DNA of 14,784 nucleotides from Marinilabiliales bacterium (GTDB lineage Bacteria > Bacteroidota > Bacteroidia > Bacteroidales > F082): NCBI GenBank assembly GCA_002869465.1, contig PKSW01000044.1, positions 2,812 through 17,595 on the forward strand. Direction: 5' to 3'. Numbering within the stretch: the stretch's first letter is position 1; each line of letters begins with the position of its first letter. This document shows positions 5,931 to 13,547 of this stretch, in pieces. The notes under the pieces were generated by a model. That model saw only the letters and a program-made list of their open reading frames with translations, was not told the origin of the DNA and ran no database searches. A program made the translations under genes and the position numbers.

Positions 5931-6383
5931 TTAATTGATACCGGCCTCCGCCTGTTGTTTTCGTCTGCGTCCTTCCCAGGAAAAGGGGAGTGTTACGATA
6001 CCCACGGTTAAAATGCCCAATTCACGAGCCTGTTGGGCAATAATGGGGGCAGCTCCTGTTCCGGTTCCACCTCCCATTCCTGCCGTTATGAATAGCATTT
6101 GGGTATCTTCTGTTAATGCTTCTTTAATTTTTTCGAGCGATTCTTCTGCAGCCATTCTTCCTACCTCAGGTTTTGATCCGGCACCAAGCCCACCTTTGTT
6201 ACCCATTTCAATCTTTACGGGTACCGGGCTGGATTCGAGTGCTTGTACGTCAGTATTACAAACAACAAAATCAACACCTTTAATCCCCTGTGTAAACATG
6301 TGATTTACAGCGTTGCTGCCGCCTCCTCCTACGCCTAACACTTTGATATAGGCTGGTCGTTGTTTTGGTTCGAAAGTGATCAT
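5931..6383 (-). CDS. ftsZ: FtsZ N-terminal fragment (GTP-binding part)
   Basis: These 150 codons before the premature stop hold most of the FtsZ nucleotide-binding subdomain. The glycine-rich loop GVGGGGSN is at 17-24, VCNTDVQAL at 41-49, the GGLGAGSKPEVG segment at 64-75, and the tubulin/FtsZ signature GGGTGTG (T4 loop) at 104-110. The EGRRR segment (137-141) corresponds to the E. coli region that contacts the GTP phosphates. The start is an ATG at 6383; the N-terminus before the first strand is short, as in other FtsZ. Translated alone, the fragment would stop before the end of the N-terminal domain and lack the central H7 helix and the catalytic T7 loop, so it should not polymerise alone. 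Confidence 0.8.
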   Translation of the reverse strand: MITFEPKQRPAYIKVLGVGGGGSNAVNHMFTQGIKGVDFVVCNTDVQALESSPVPVKIEMGNKGGLGAGSKPEVGRMAAEESLEKIKEALTEDTQMLFITAGMGGGTGTGAAPIIAQQARELGILTVGIVTLPFSWEGRRRKQQAEAGIN

Positions 6384-6478
6384 TTTTGGTATTTTGGTTT
6401 TAATTAAAATTAATGTATTCTAAAAGTTGTATCATTCAATGCGTATATAGTTTTTAACAAACAGAAGTTAATTCTACC

Positions 6479-7780
6479 TTACTCACTGGCATCGCTGTCG
6501 AACCAGTTTTCGAGCATGTTTAAAAATCTCCTTGATCCCGGCTCGCCACCTTGGGTTTTCTTTTTCTTTTTTCTTGTTTTTTTATTGCCATCGGCATCGT
6601 ATTCAAAATTTTCGCGCTGTTTGTCATAATCAAGTCGATGGATACCCTCTATGACCAAGCCTACACCGGTGGCATACATAGGACTGGCCATATCGTCAGG
6701 AACATCATTGGCAAGGTGTTCATTGGGATATCCAATTCGGGTGTCCATACCGGTAGAGAATTCAGCCAATTGATCAATATGTTTTAATTGTGCACCGCCA
6801 CCGGTCAAGACAATTCCTGCGATCAGTTTCTTTTCAAATCCTGAATTCTTGATTTCGAAATACATCTGTTCGATAATTTCTTCCATGCGTGCCTGAATGA
6901 TGGATGCCAGATTTTTTAATGTGATCTCTTTGGGCGGGCGGCCCCGAAGGCCCGGAATGGCAACGACTTCATCATCCCTGTTTTCGCTGGCAAGCGCCGA
7001 GCCGAATTTCACTTTAAGCTCTTCAGCATGCTTTTTAATGATGGTGCATCCTTCTTTTACATCTTCGGTAATCACATCGCCACCAAACGGAATAACTGCA
7101 GTGTGACGAATAATATTATCCTGGAAGATGGCAATGTCTGTAGTTCCTCCGCCTATATCAACCAGTGCCACACCTGCTTCTTTTTCCTCATCACTTAAAA
7201 CAGCTTCAGCCGAAGCAATGGGCTCCAGGATGAGGTCTACCATTTCGAGGTTGGCCTTCTTGATACATTTGAGGATGTTTTTTGCAGCAGCGGTTTGACC
7301 GATAATAATATGAAAATTGGCTTCAAGGGTATTTCCCAGCATACCAATCGGTTGCCTGATGCCGACTTCACCGTCAATAATGTATTCTTGCGCAATTACA
7401 TCTATAATCTCTTCACCGGGCGCCATACTCAGTTTGTACATGTTTTGGGTAAGACGGTCAATCTCAGCTGCATTGATTTCCTTGTCGGGATCTTCACGGA
7501 TGATATTTCCACGGTGCTGATGACTACGAATATGCTGGCCTGCAATACCCACATTTACATATTTGATATCAACACCCGATTTATGTTCCGCTTGGATAAC
7601 TGCAGTTCTGATAGACTGAACGGTATTTTCGATATTGGCCACAACACCTCTTTTAACACCAATAGATTCGGTTTTTCCATAACCCAATATCTCGATCTTT
7701 CCATATTCATTTCTTCTGCCCACTATACAGGCAATTTTGGTTGTCCCTATGTCGAGTCCGACGATTATTTCTGATTCCAT
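6479..7780 (-). CDS. ftsA: Cell division protein FtsA
   Basis: FtsA is an actin-like ATPase that tethers FtsZ filaments to the inner membrane and helps activate septal wall synthesis. The 433-residue protein shows the actin-fold phosphate 1 motif GLDIGTTKI (8-16), the 1C domain (about 80-160) that interacts with other divisome proteins, phosphate 2 VDIGGGTTD (207-215) and the adenosine motif VLTGGGAQL (324-332). A lysine-rich linker (400-409) precedes a C-terminal amphipathic helix RRFLNMLENWF (417-427), the membrane-targeting sequence. It starts at an ATG 4 bases after the ftsQ stop, so it is tightly coupled. The gap to ftsZ is 95 bases, the longest inside the cluster; I see no TAnnTTTG element there. 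Confidence 0.96.
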   Translation of the reverse strand: MESEIIVGLDIGTTKIACIVGRRNEYGKIEILGYGKTESIGVKRGVVANIENTVQSIRTAVIQAEHKSGVDIKYVNVGIAGQHIRSHQHRGNIIREDPDKEINAAEIDRLTQNMYKLSMAPGEEIIDVIAQEYIIDGEVGIRQPIGMLGNTLEANFHIIIGQTAAAKNILKCIKKANLEMVDLILEPIASAEAVLSDEEKEAGVALVDIGGGTTDIAIFQDNIIRHTAVIPFGGDVITEDVKEGCTIIKKHAEELKVKFGSALASENRDDEVVAIPGLRGRPPKEITLKNLASIIQARMEEIIEQMYFEIKNSGFEKKLIAGIVLTGGGAQLKHIDQLAEFSTGMDTRIGYPNEHLANDVPDDMASPMYATGVGLVIEGIHRLDYDKQRENFEYDADGNKKTRKKKKKTQGGEPGSRRFLNMLENWFDSDASE

Positions 7781-7784
7781 ATCA

Positions 7785-8558
7785 TTATTTTTTAGTGCAA
7801 ACGATTTGGTTTGTATACATAAGGTTTATTATTTCATATTTTTCCCAACCCTCCTTCACAAGTTTCTTCCTGTAAAAGGAGTCGAGGTTTCGGAGTTTTT
7901 CATCCAAATGATCTGTTTTTCCGAGTTTAATTGAATGACTTCCCAATTCAGGAATAAGATCATATTCACCGACGCTGTTCACGTATATCTGGCTTATCTG
8001 CGATTTTAAAAGCGGATTAGCAACTATTTTACTAGCTAAATAGTACAATTCTGGTATTTCGGTTTTGGTAAAAATTGTATCGTAAATAGTTGCATGTTCC
8101 CCAGGTTTGGGAGCGTTGATATAGCCATTGGCTATAATGAGCAGGGGTGTAAACCTGCTACAGAGCGGAAATAGATTTCCATCGCGGTCGACATAAAAAC
8201 TGCTGTTATCAGGTAAATATATCCGCAGAATCGCTTCTCTTTCTTTAATGTTGACGATCAAATCCCTTTTGATATTGATGAAGGCATCCACATGATCAAT
8301 AAAAGGATTGCTGATAAGCTTATTTTCGAGGGCTGTTAGATCGAAATGGGCAATCGGAACAGAATCTATACCTTCCATTTCTTTAACGGTGTTCAGCATT
8401 AATTCATTATTGAGGAAACCACCATTCTCCGTTCTTGAAATTTTTATTTTGATGTCATGAATGTGTTGCCTGCCATGTTCATAAACGATAAACCCCATCA
8501 ATGTGGAAATGACGGCGCCAAACAGAACAAATAATATAGTATGTGTGAATCGCTTCAT
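7785..8558 (-). CDS. ftsQ: Cell division protein FtsQ
   Basis: FtsQ is a bitopic inner-membrane protein that links early and late divisome proteins. The 257-residue product has a short basic cytoplasmic start (MKRFTH) and one membrane helix at about 7-26. An extracytoplasmic region follows, with a probable POTRA domain (about 35-105, ending near FIDHVDAFINIKRDLIVNIKER) and then the FtsQ beta domain, including YVDRDGNLFPL. Sequence conservation in this family is low, so the call rests on topology, the POTRA-like pattern and position between murC and ftsA. The ATG overlaps the murC stop (ATGA, 8555-8558), indicating translational coupling. There is no ddl gene between murC and ftsQ. Confidence 0.9.
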   Translation of the reverse strand: MKRFTHTILFVLFGAVISTLMGFIVYEHGRQHIHDIKIKISRTENGGFLNNELMLNTVKEMEGIDSVPIAHFDLTALENKLISNPFIDHVDAFINIKRDLIVNIKEREAILRIYLPDNSSFYVDRDGNLFPLCSRFTPLLIIANGYINAPKPGEHATIYDTIFTKTEIPELYYLASKIVANPLLKSQISQIYVNSVGEYDLIPELGSHSIKLGKTDHLDEKLRNLDSFYRKKLVKEGWEKYEIINLMYTNQIVCTKK

Positions 8559-9907
8559 CGTTTTTTGAATATTTTTTCAAATTTTTGAGCCATTAAGCCA
8601 ATGTCTCCGGCGCCAATTGTTAATAAAACACCATTTGTAAATTCCTCAACATAACTAAGTAATTCAATTTTGTCAAGGATCTGTTTATTTGGGTTGTCGA
8701 TTTTGTCAAGGATCATAGCAGATGAAACACCGGCCATGGTTTTTTCCCTGGCAGGATAAATTTCAAGTAATATAATTTCATCCAATTTGGAAAGCGAAGC
8801 AGCAAACTCATCTGCGAAATCGCGGGTGCGGCTATACAAATGGGGCTGAAAAACACCTGTAATCTTTTTCCCGGGATACAGCATCCGAACGGCTTCTATC
8901 GTAACCCTGATCTCTTCCGGATGATGGGCATAATCGTCAATATATACAGGTCCGGAATCATATCTTATTTCGAATCTTCTTTCAACCCCGGAAAAACTTT
9001 CAATACCTTTTTTTAACTGGCTTTCATTGAGCCCCAACTTATAACCAACTGCCATGGCTGCAGTTGCATTTTCAATGTAATGTAATCCCGGAACGGAGAT
9101 ATTTATATTTTGAATAGTCATTTCACAAGCTTTGAAATCAAAAACAAATGAACCATTTTCAATTCTTATATTTTTTGCAATTATATCAGCGTTTTCATCA
9201 ATTCCGTAGAACAAAACATTGTCAGCAATAGGAAACTCATTTCTTAATTTGGAATAACAAATCAATGTACCATCGGATTTGATTAACCTGGCGAAATCCT
9301 TAAAACTGTCGATAAGTTTGTTTTTGTTTTCATAAACATCCAAGTGGTCTGCATCCATGGATGAAATCACAGCCACGTCAGGTTTTAGTGTCAGGAACGA
9401 TCTGTCAAACTCGTCCGCTTCAAGGATCATATATTTGCTTTCTGCTGAAAGGATCACGTTCGAATTATAGTTCTTGCAAATACCTCCTACAATTGCCGTA
9501 ATGGGCAGTTCTGCCGATTTTAGTAAATGAGCAGTTATAGCACTGATACTGGTTTTTCCGTGTGTGCCGCCGATAGCAATAGTGAACTTTTCTTCGGATA
9601 GCAGTCCAAGAACTTTCGAGCGCTTAAATAAAGGAACCTTGCCATTTTGAAAATGTATGAATAGCTTGTTTTCGTTTGGAATAGCAGGTGTGTATATCAC
9701 AAGGTCAATATCTGAAGGAATGGAAGATATTTGTTCGTCAAATTGAATGCTCATACCTTCAGCAATTAACTCTTCCGTAAGTGGCGTTGAAGTGAGGTCG
9801 TAACCAAATATCGCTTTTCCCTGGTGTTTGAAATACCGGGCCAGGGCACTCATACCAATACCTCCGATGCCGAGGAAAAAGATTTTATGTATTTGGTTAA
9901 AATCCAT
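8555..9907 (-). CDS. murC: UDP-N-acetylmuramate--L-alanine ligase
   Basis: MurC joins L-alanine to UDP-MurNAc using ATP, the first peptide-adding step of peptidoglycan synthesis, in the cytoplasm. The 450-residue protein has the N-terminal Rossmann motif GIGGIGMSALA (13-23) and the P-loop GGTHGKTS (113-120). Mur-ligase centre residues are in EADEFDRSF (163-171) and DADHLDVY (185-192), with RRFE (310-313) and the MurC-type DDYAHHPEE (324-332) at the start of the C-terminal domain. MurC is distinguished from the related Mpl ligase by its length and by the location between murG and ftsQ. The ATG shares one base with the murG TAA, and its TGA overlaps the ftsQ start. Confidence 0.96.
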   Translation of the reverse strand: MDFNQIHKIFFLGIGGIGMSALARYFKHQGKAIFGYDLTSTPLTEELIAEGMSIQFDEQISSIPSDIDLVIYTPAIPNENKLFIHFQNGKVPLFKRSKVLGLLSEEKFTIAIGGTHGKTSISAITAHLLKSAELPITAIVGGICKNYNSNVILSAESKYMILEADEFDRSFLTLKPDVAVISSMDADHLDVYENKNKLIDSFKDFARLIKSDGTLICYSKLRNEFPIADNVLFYGIDENADIIAKNIRIENGSFVFDFKACEMTIQNINISVPGLHYIENATAAMAVGYKLGLNESQLKKGIESFSGVERRFEIRYDSGPVYIDDYAHHPEEIRVTIEAVRMLYPGKKITGVFQPHLYSRTRDFADEFAASLSKLDEIILLEIYPAREKTMAGVSSAMILDKIDNPNKQILDKIELLSYVEEFTNGVLLTIGAGDIGLMAQKFEKIFKKR

Positions 9908-11013
9908 TAATTCATCATTTTAATAATTTCGTTAACTATATTTTCTGTTGCATCAGGGTGCTTAAAGCGTTTTAAATTCTGTACTATCACTAAACGGTTC
10001 GATTCAGTTTCCAACATTTCGTTTATAGCAGGCACCAGCTTTTCTTTGGCTTCATTTTCTTTTACGAGAATGGCTGCATGTCCTTTAACAAGCGCCATCG
10101 CATTTTTGGTCTGGTGATCTTCAGCCGCTGATGGAAGCGGTATGAAAATGGCAGGTTTGTTGACCGCTACAATTTCTGCAATGGCGATTGCTCCTGCCCG
10201 CGAAACTATTAAATCTGCCACCACATAGGCGAGGTCCATCCTGGATATAAAATCAACAACCTTGATGTAGTTTCTTTTGGCAGAACTTTCAGAGTAGTCC
10301 CTTGCAATTTCAAATGAAGCTTTGCCGGTTTGCCATATCATCTGGATGTTATTCTTAACAATATCGTCCAGTTTTTCGCCAATAACTTCATTAATTTTCA
10401 TGGCTCCCTGGCTCCCGCCAATCACCAGGATGGTTGTTTTTTCCCTATTCAGATCGAAATATTCTACACCTTCTTCTTTTGTTACTTTCAGCTTGTTGAT
10501 TTCTTTCCTGATAGGGCTGCCGGTAATGAGAATTTTGTCTTTTGGAAAAAACTTTTCCATTCCTTCATATGCGACACAAACCCGGCTTACCGTTTTACCA
10601 AGTAATTTATTGGTGATTCCCGGATACGAGTTTTGCTCAAGGATCAGTGTCGGGATTTTCTTTTTGGATGCCACATAAAGCAATGGGCCACTTGCGTATC
10701 CACCGGTGCCAATAACCACATCAGGTTTAAACGCATTGATGATTTGGTTGGCTTTGACCAGGCTGCTCAGAAGTTTAAAAGGAAAGCTTAAGTTCTTTAG
10801 ATCCAGTTTTCGCTGCAATCCGCTGATCCATAAACCTTCGATGGGATATCCGGCCTGGGGCACTTTTTCCATTTCCATCCTGCCTTTAGCCCCAACAAAC
10901 AAAATATTGGCTTGGGGCATTTGGGCCCGTAAACCATTTGCAATGGCAATGGCCGGGAAAATATGTCCACCGGTACCACCGCCACTTATCAATATGTTTG
11001 TCGACTTACGCAT
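9907..11013 (-). CDS. murG: UDP-N-acetylglucosamine--undecaprenyl-PP-MurNAc-pentapeptide GlcNAc transferase
   Basis: MurG is a peripheral inner-membrane GT-B glycosyltransferase that converts lipid I to lipid II by adding GlcNAc. The 368-residue protein shows the three glycine-rich loops of the family: GGGTGGHIFPA (11-21), GTGGYASGP (102-110) and GGSQGA (199-204). It also has LEQNSYPG (125-132) and, in the C-terminal UDP-GlcNAc-binding domain, SRAGAIAIAE (271-280) with the conserved Glu and EDHQTKNA (298-305). The ATG lies inside the end of ftsW (8-base overlap). This places it directly after the lipid II polymerase gene and before murC. Confidence 0.96.
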   Translation of the reverse strand: MRKSTNILISGGGTGGHIFPAIAIANGLRAQMPQANILFVGAKGRMEMEKVPQAGYPIEGLWISGLQRKLDLKNLSFPFKLLSSLVKANQIINAFKPDVVIGTGGYASGPLLYVASKKKIPTLILEQNSYPGITNKLLGKTVSRVCVAYEGMEKFFPKDKILITGSPIRKEINKLKVTKEEGVEYFDLNREKTTILVIGGSQGAMKINEVIGEKLDDIVKNNIQMIWQTGKASFEIARDYSESSAKRNYIKVVDFISRMDLAYVVADLIVSRAGAIAIAEIVAVNKPAIFIPLPSAAEDHQTKNAMALVKGHAAILVKENEAKEKLVPAINEMLETESNRLVIVQNLKRFKHPDATENIVNEIIKMMN

Positions 11014-12181
11014 AAACGGTTTCTATTTTATTTAATTCATTTTTTTCCGATTTTTCCTTCTTCTCAAGTTCTTTGCTTACACTTAAAATAATACCTATGG
11101 CCAGGCTTGTAAACCAGATGGATGTGCCTCCCATACTGATCAGCGGCAAAGGTTGCCCCGTAACGGGCAATAAGTTTACCGCCACGCCCATATTGATCAT
11201 GGCCTGGAAAACTAGGCTGAATGCCACACCTATGGACAAGAACGCCCCGAATGTGCCCGGTATTCTTGTCATAATTTTAACAGCCCTGAAAAATAGTATC
11301 AGGTAAAGTAGTACAACGAATCCACCGCCAATGGCTCCATATTCTTCAACGATGATAGCAAAAATAAAATCAGAGTAGGGGTGTGGTAAGAAATTTCTTT
11401 GGGTGCTGTTACCAGGCATTTTTCCAATAAGACCGCCGGTTGCGATGGCAATCTTGGCTTGTTCAACCTGGTAATTTTCTTCTCCGCCGCCATCAACAAA
11501 GTTGGTGATCCGGTTTTTCCAGGTGCCTAACCGACCCTGTTTTTCAGCAGGCAATACATAAAGCACGGCAATACCAATGGCCAGTGCTACAACTCCAATA
11601 CCCACCATGCCGAGGATATATCGCACTTTTACCCTGCCGATGAAAATAAGCACTAGGCTGGTCACAAAAAGTAATGCGGCAGTAGAAAAATTAGCAGGGA
11701 AGATCAATCCGGTGACGATCAGCACAGGAAGCATCAGTGGGACAAATGCAGATTTAAAATCTTTTATCTGTTCCTGCTTTTTAGTTAACATACGTGCTAA
11801 ATAAATAATCAATGTGACTTTTGCCAGGTCGGAGGTCTGAAAAGTCAGATTAAAGGGGAGAGGGAGTACGCGTTTTGCTTCGTTTAAATTGAGCCCAAAA
11901 ATTAATGTGATCAGTAATAAAGGCACGGCTATGTATAAGGCAATCTGAAATATGCGTGAGTAATAAGTGTATTTTAAAAGATGTGCAAAGTACATGAGCA
12001 GTAATCCAAATAATAAAATGACGGCATGCTTCAGCATATAGTATTCGGTGTTACCGCCATGGTATTTGTAGGCCAGAGTGCCTGTTGAACTGTACACGGC
12101 CAAAAACGAAACCAGGGTAAGCAGGAATACCACTGCCCAGATCACTTTGTCGCCTTTTATTTTAGTTAAGAATGACTGCAT
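11006..12181 (-). CDS. ftsW: SEDS-family septal peptidoglycan glycosyltransferase FtsW
   Basis: FtsW polymerises lipid II at the septum together with a class B penicillin-binding protein (FtsI). The 391-residue product has about ten hydrophobic membrane segments, starting with one at roughly 14-33. A large extracytoplasmic loop after the middle helices holds KNRITNFVDGG and QAKIAIATGGLIG, followed by the SEDS-typical segment SDFIFAIIVEEYG and, in a late helix, LPLISMGGTS. The C-terminus is a short charged cytoplasmic tail. The location between murD and murG supports FtsW over the related elongation enzyme RodA. The ATG is 3 bases after the murD stop; the end overlaps murG by 8 bases. Confidence 0.94.
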   Translation of the reverse strand: MQSFLTKIKGDKVIWAVVFLLTLVSFLAVYSSTGTLAYKYHGGNTEYYMLKHAVILLFGLLLMYFAHLLKYTYYSRIFQIALYIAVPLLLITLIFGLNLNEAKRVLPLPFNLTFQTSDLAKVTLIIYLARMLTKKQEQIKDFKSAFVPLMLPVLIVTGLIFPANFSTAALLFVTSLVLIFIGRVKVRYILGMVGIGVVALAIGIAVLYVLPAEKQGRLGTWKNRITNFVDGGGEENYQVEQAKIAIATGGLIGKMPGNSTQRNFLPHPYSDFIFAIIVEEYGAIGGGFVVLLYLILFFRAVKIMTRIPGTFGAFLSIGVAFSLVFQAMINMGVAVNLLPVTGQPLPLISMGGTSIWFTSLAIGIILSVSKELEKKEKSEKNELNKIETVYA

Positions 12182-12184
12182 CTT

Positions 12185-13531
12185 TTAGAGATTGTTTACA
12201 GCTTTTTTAAATTGATTTCCCCTGTCTTCATAATTTTCGAACAGATCAAAACTGGCACATGCAGGAGACAATAATACGGTATCACCTTTGGAAGCCATTT
12301 GATAAGCAGCCTGCACAGCTTCGGCAGCGGATTGTGTGTCGAAAATCAATTCAATATCATCACCAAATGCTTCATGGATTTTTTGATTGTCCATCCCCAG
12401 GCACACAATAGCTTTCACTTTTTGTTTTACAAGCGGTTTGATGAAATCGTAATCATTTCCCTTGTCAATACCTCCGACAATCCATACGGTAGGATGTTCA
12501 GCGCTTTCCAGCGCATACCATGTTGAATTTACATTGGTGGCTTTTGAATCGTTGATGAACCTGATTCCATGCACACTGCCGACATATTCCAGCCGATGGG
12601 CGATGTTTTGGAAATCCGATAAACACTGTTTGATCGTATCATTCCTGATCTCCATTAATTTTGCTGCCACACCGGCTGCCATCGAATTATAAACATTGTG
12701 TTTTCCCTGTAATGCTAACTGTTCCAATGTCATGTTAAATTCTTTTTTATTGTGTTTAATTATTAGTTTTCCCTGATCCGTATAGGCTCCATTTTCAACA
12801 TTTAATTTGCCAAGGCTGATAGGGAACCGTTTTATGTCTGCTTTTCGTTCTGCTAATTCCTTGCGAATAACCGGGTCGTCATAGCAATAAATAAAAGCTT
12901 CATTTTTTGATTGATTTTGAAGAATTCTGAATTTGGAATAGACGTAATTTTCAAATTTGTTGTCATACCTGTCCAGGTGATCCGGGGTAATATTCAGTAG
13001 TATAGAAATGTCTACTTTGAAGTTTCGCATGCCATCCAGTTGAAAGCTGCTTAGCTCGAGAACAAAAACATCTTTATCATTTTCGGCTACCTGCCATGCA
13101 AAGCTTTTACCGATATTTCCGGCGACACCCACATTCAATCCTGCTGTTTTCAAGATATATCCTAGTAGCAAGGTTGTTGTCGTTTTTCCGTTGCTTCCTG
13201 TTATGCCAATAATTTTGGCGGTTGTGAAACGCGAAGCGAATTCTATTTCGGAGATCACTGGAATATTGGCTTTACTGATAGCTTCCATGATGGGAATCGT
13301 ATCAGGTATGCCCGGACTTTTAATGATTTCAGCAGCTGATAAAATCCGTTTCAGATCGTGATTTCCTTCTTCAAAATCAATTTCAAAATGTGTAAGAACG
13401 CTTTTGTATGTTTCTTTGATAGCTCCTTTATCGCTAACAAAAATTTTTAATCCTTTTTTCGCAGCGAGAACAGCCGCCCCGGTGCCACTTTCGGCAGCTC
13501 CCAGCACAACTATTTCCCTGTATCTCTTCAT
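12185..13531 (-). CDS. murD: UDP-N-acetylmuramoyl-L-alanine--D-glutamate ligase
   Basis: MurD adds D-glutamate to UDP-MurNAc-L-Ala using ATP, the second cytoplasmic peptide-adding step. The 448-residue protein has an N-terminal uridine-binding domain with GAAESGTGAA (11-20) and KSPGIP (71-76), then the central ATPase domain with P-loop TGSNGKTTTT (111-120). LELSSFQLD and NITPDHLDRY carry Mur-ligase metal and ATP site residues, and the C-terminal domain has NDSKATN and LLSPACASFDLF, the latter typical of MurD. It starts at an ATG 16 bases after the mraY stop and leaves 3 bases before ftsW. Confidence 0.96.
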   Translation of the reverse strand: MKRYREIVVLGAAESGTGAAVLAAKKGLKIFVSDKGAIKETYKSVLTHFEIDFEEGNHDLKRILSAAEIIKSPGIPDTIPIMEAISKANIPVISEIEFASRFTTAKIIGITGSNGKTTTTLLLGYILKTAGLNVGVAGNIGKSFAWQVAENDKDVFVLELSSFQLDGMRNFKVDISILLNITPDHLDRYDNKFENYVYSKFRILQNQSKNEAFIYCYDDPVIRKELAERKADIKRFPISLGKLNVENGAYTDQGKLIIKHNKKEFNMTLEQLALQGKHNVYNSMAAGVAAKLMEIRNDTIKQCLSDFQNIAHRLEYVGSVHGIRFINDSKATNVNSTWYALESAEHPTVWIVGGIDKGNDYDFIKPLVKQKVKAIVCLGMDNQKIHEAFGDDIELIFDTQSAAEAVQAAYQMASKGDTVLLSPACASFDLFENYEDRGNQFKKAVNNL

Positions 13532-13547
13532 TTATAGTGGTCATTTA

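Larger units (their letters stand above)
4731..6383 (-). pseudogene. ftsZ: Cell division protein FtsZ gene interrupted by one in-frame TAA
   Basis: Read through, this frame codes for a complete tubulin-like FtsZ of 550 positions. Codon 151 (5931-5933) is TAA. Both sides lie in the same frame, so this is a nonsense codon, not a frameshift. The protein reads AEAGIN-stop-IKKYVDTLLVISNDKL, where E. coli has AEQGITELSKHVDSLITIPNDKL, so the missing residue is most likely Glu (GAA to TAA is one base change). No other lesion is visible: the GTPase motifs, T7 loop, linker and C-terminal peptide are all present. That argues for a sequencing or assembly error, or a very recent mutation, and against an old decaying gene. 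ftsZ is normally essential. It lies between ftsA (95-base gap) and yqeY (21-base gap), its usual Bacteroidota position. Confidence 0.85.

Noticed and set aside
5931..5933. A genetic code in which TAA is read as an amino acid
   Set aside because: TAA ends many intact genes here at the expected family length (rplM, rpsI, tsf, ftsA, murG, ftsW, murD, mraY). The ftsZ stop is the only internal one.
5904..5933. Programmed frameshift or frameshift mutation in ftsZ
   Set aside because: Both halves are in the same frame (the distance is a multiple of three) and the residues between them match FtsZ, so only a nonsense codon needs explaining.
7295..7774. Open frame of 159 codons antisense to ftsA
   Set aside because: It overlaps the highly conserved actin-fold part of FtsA and has no family features.
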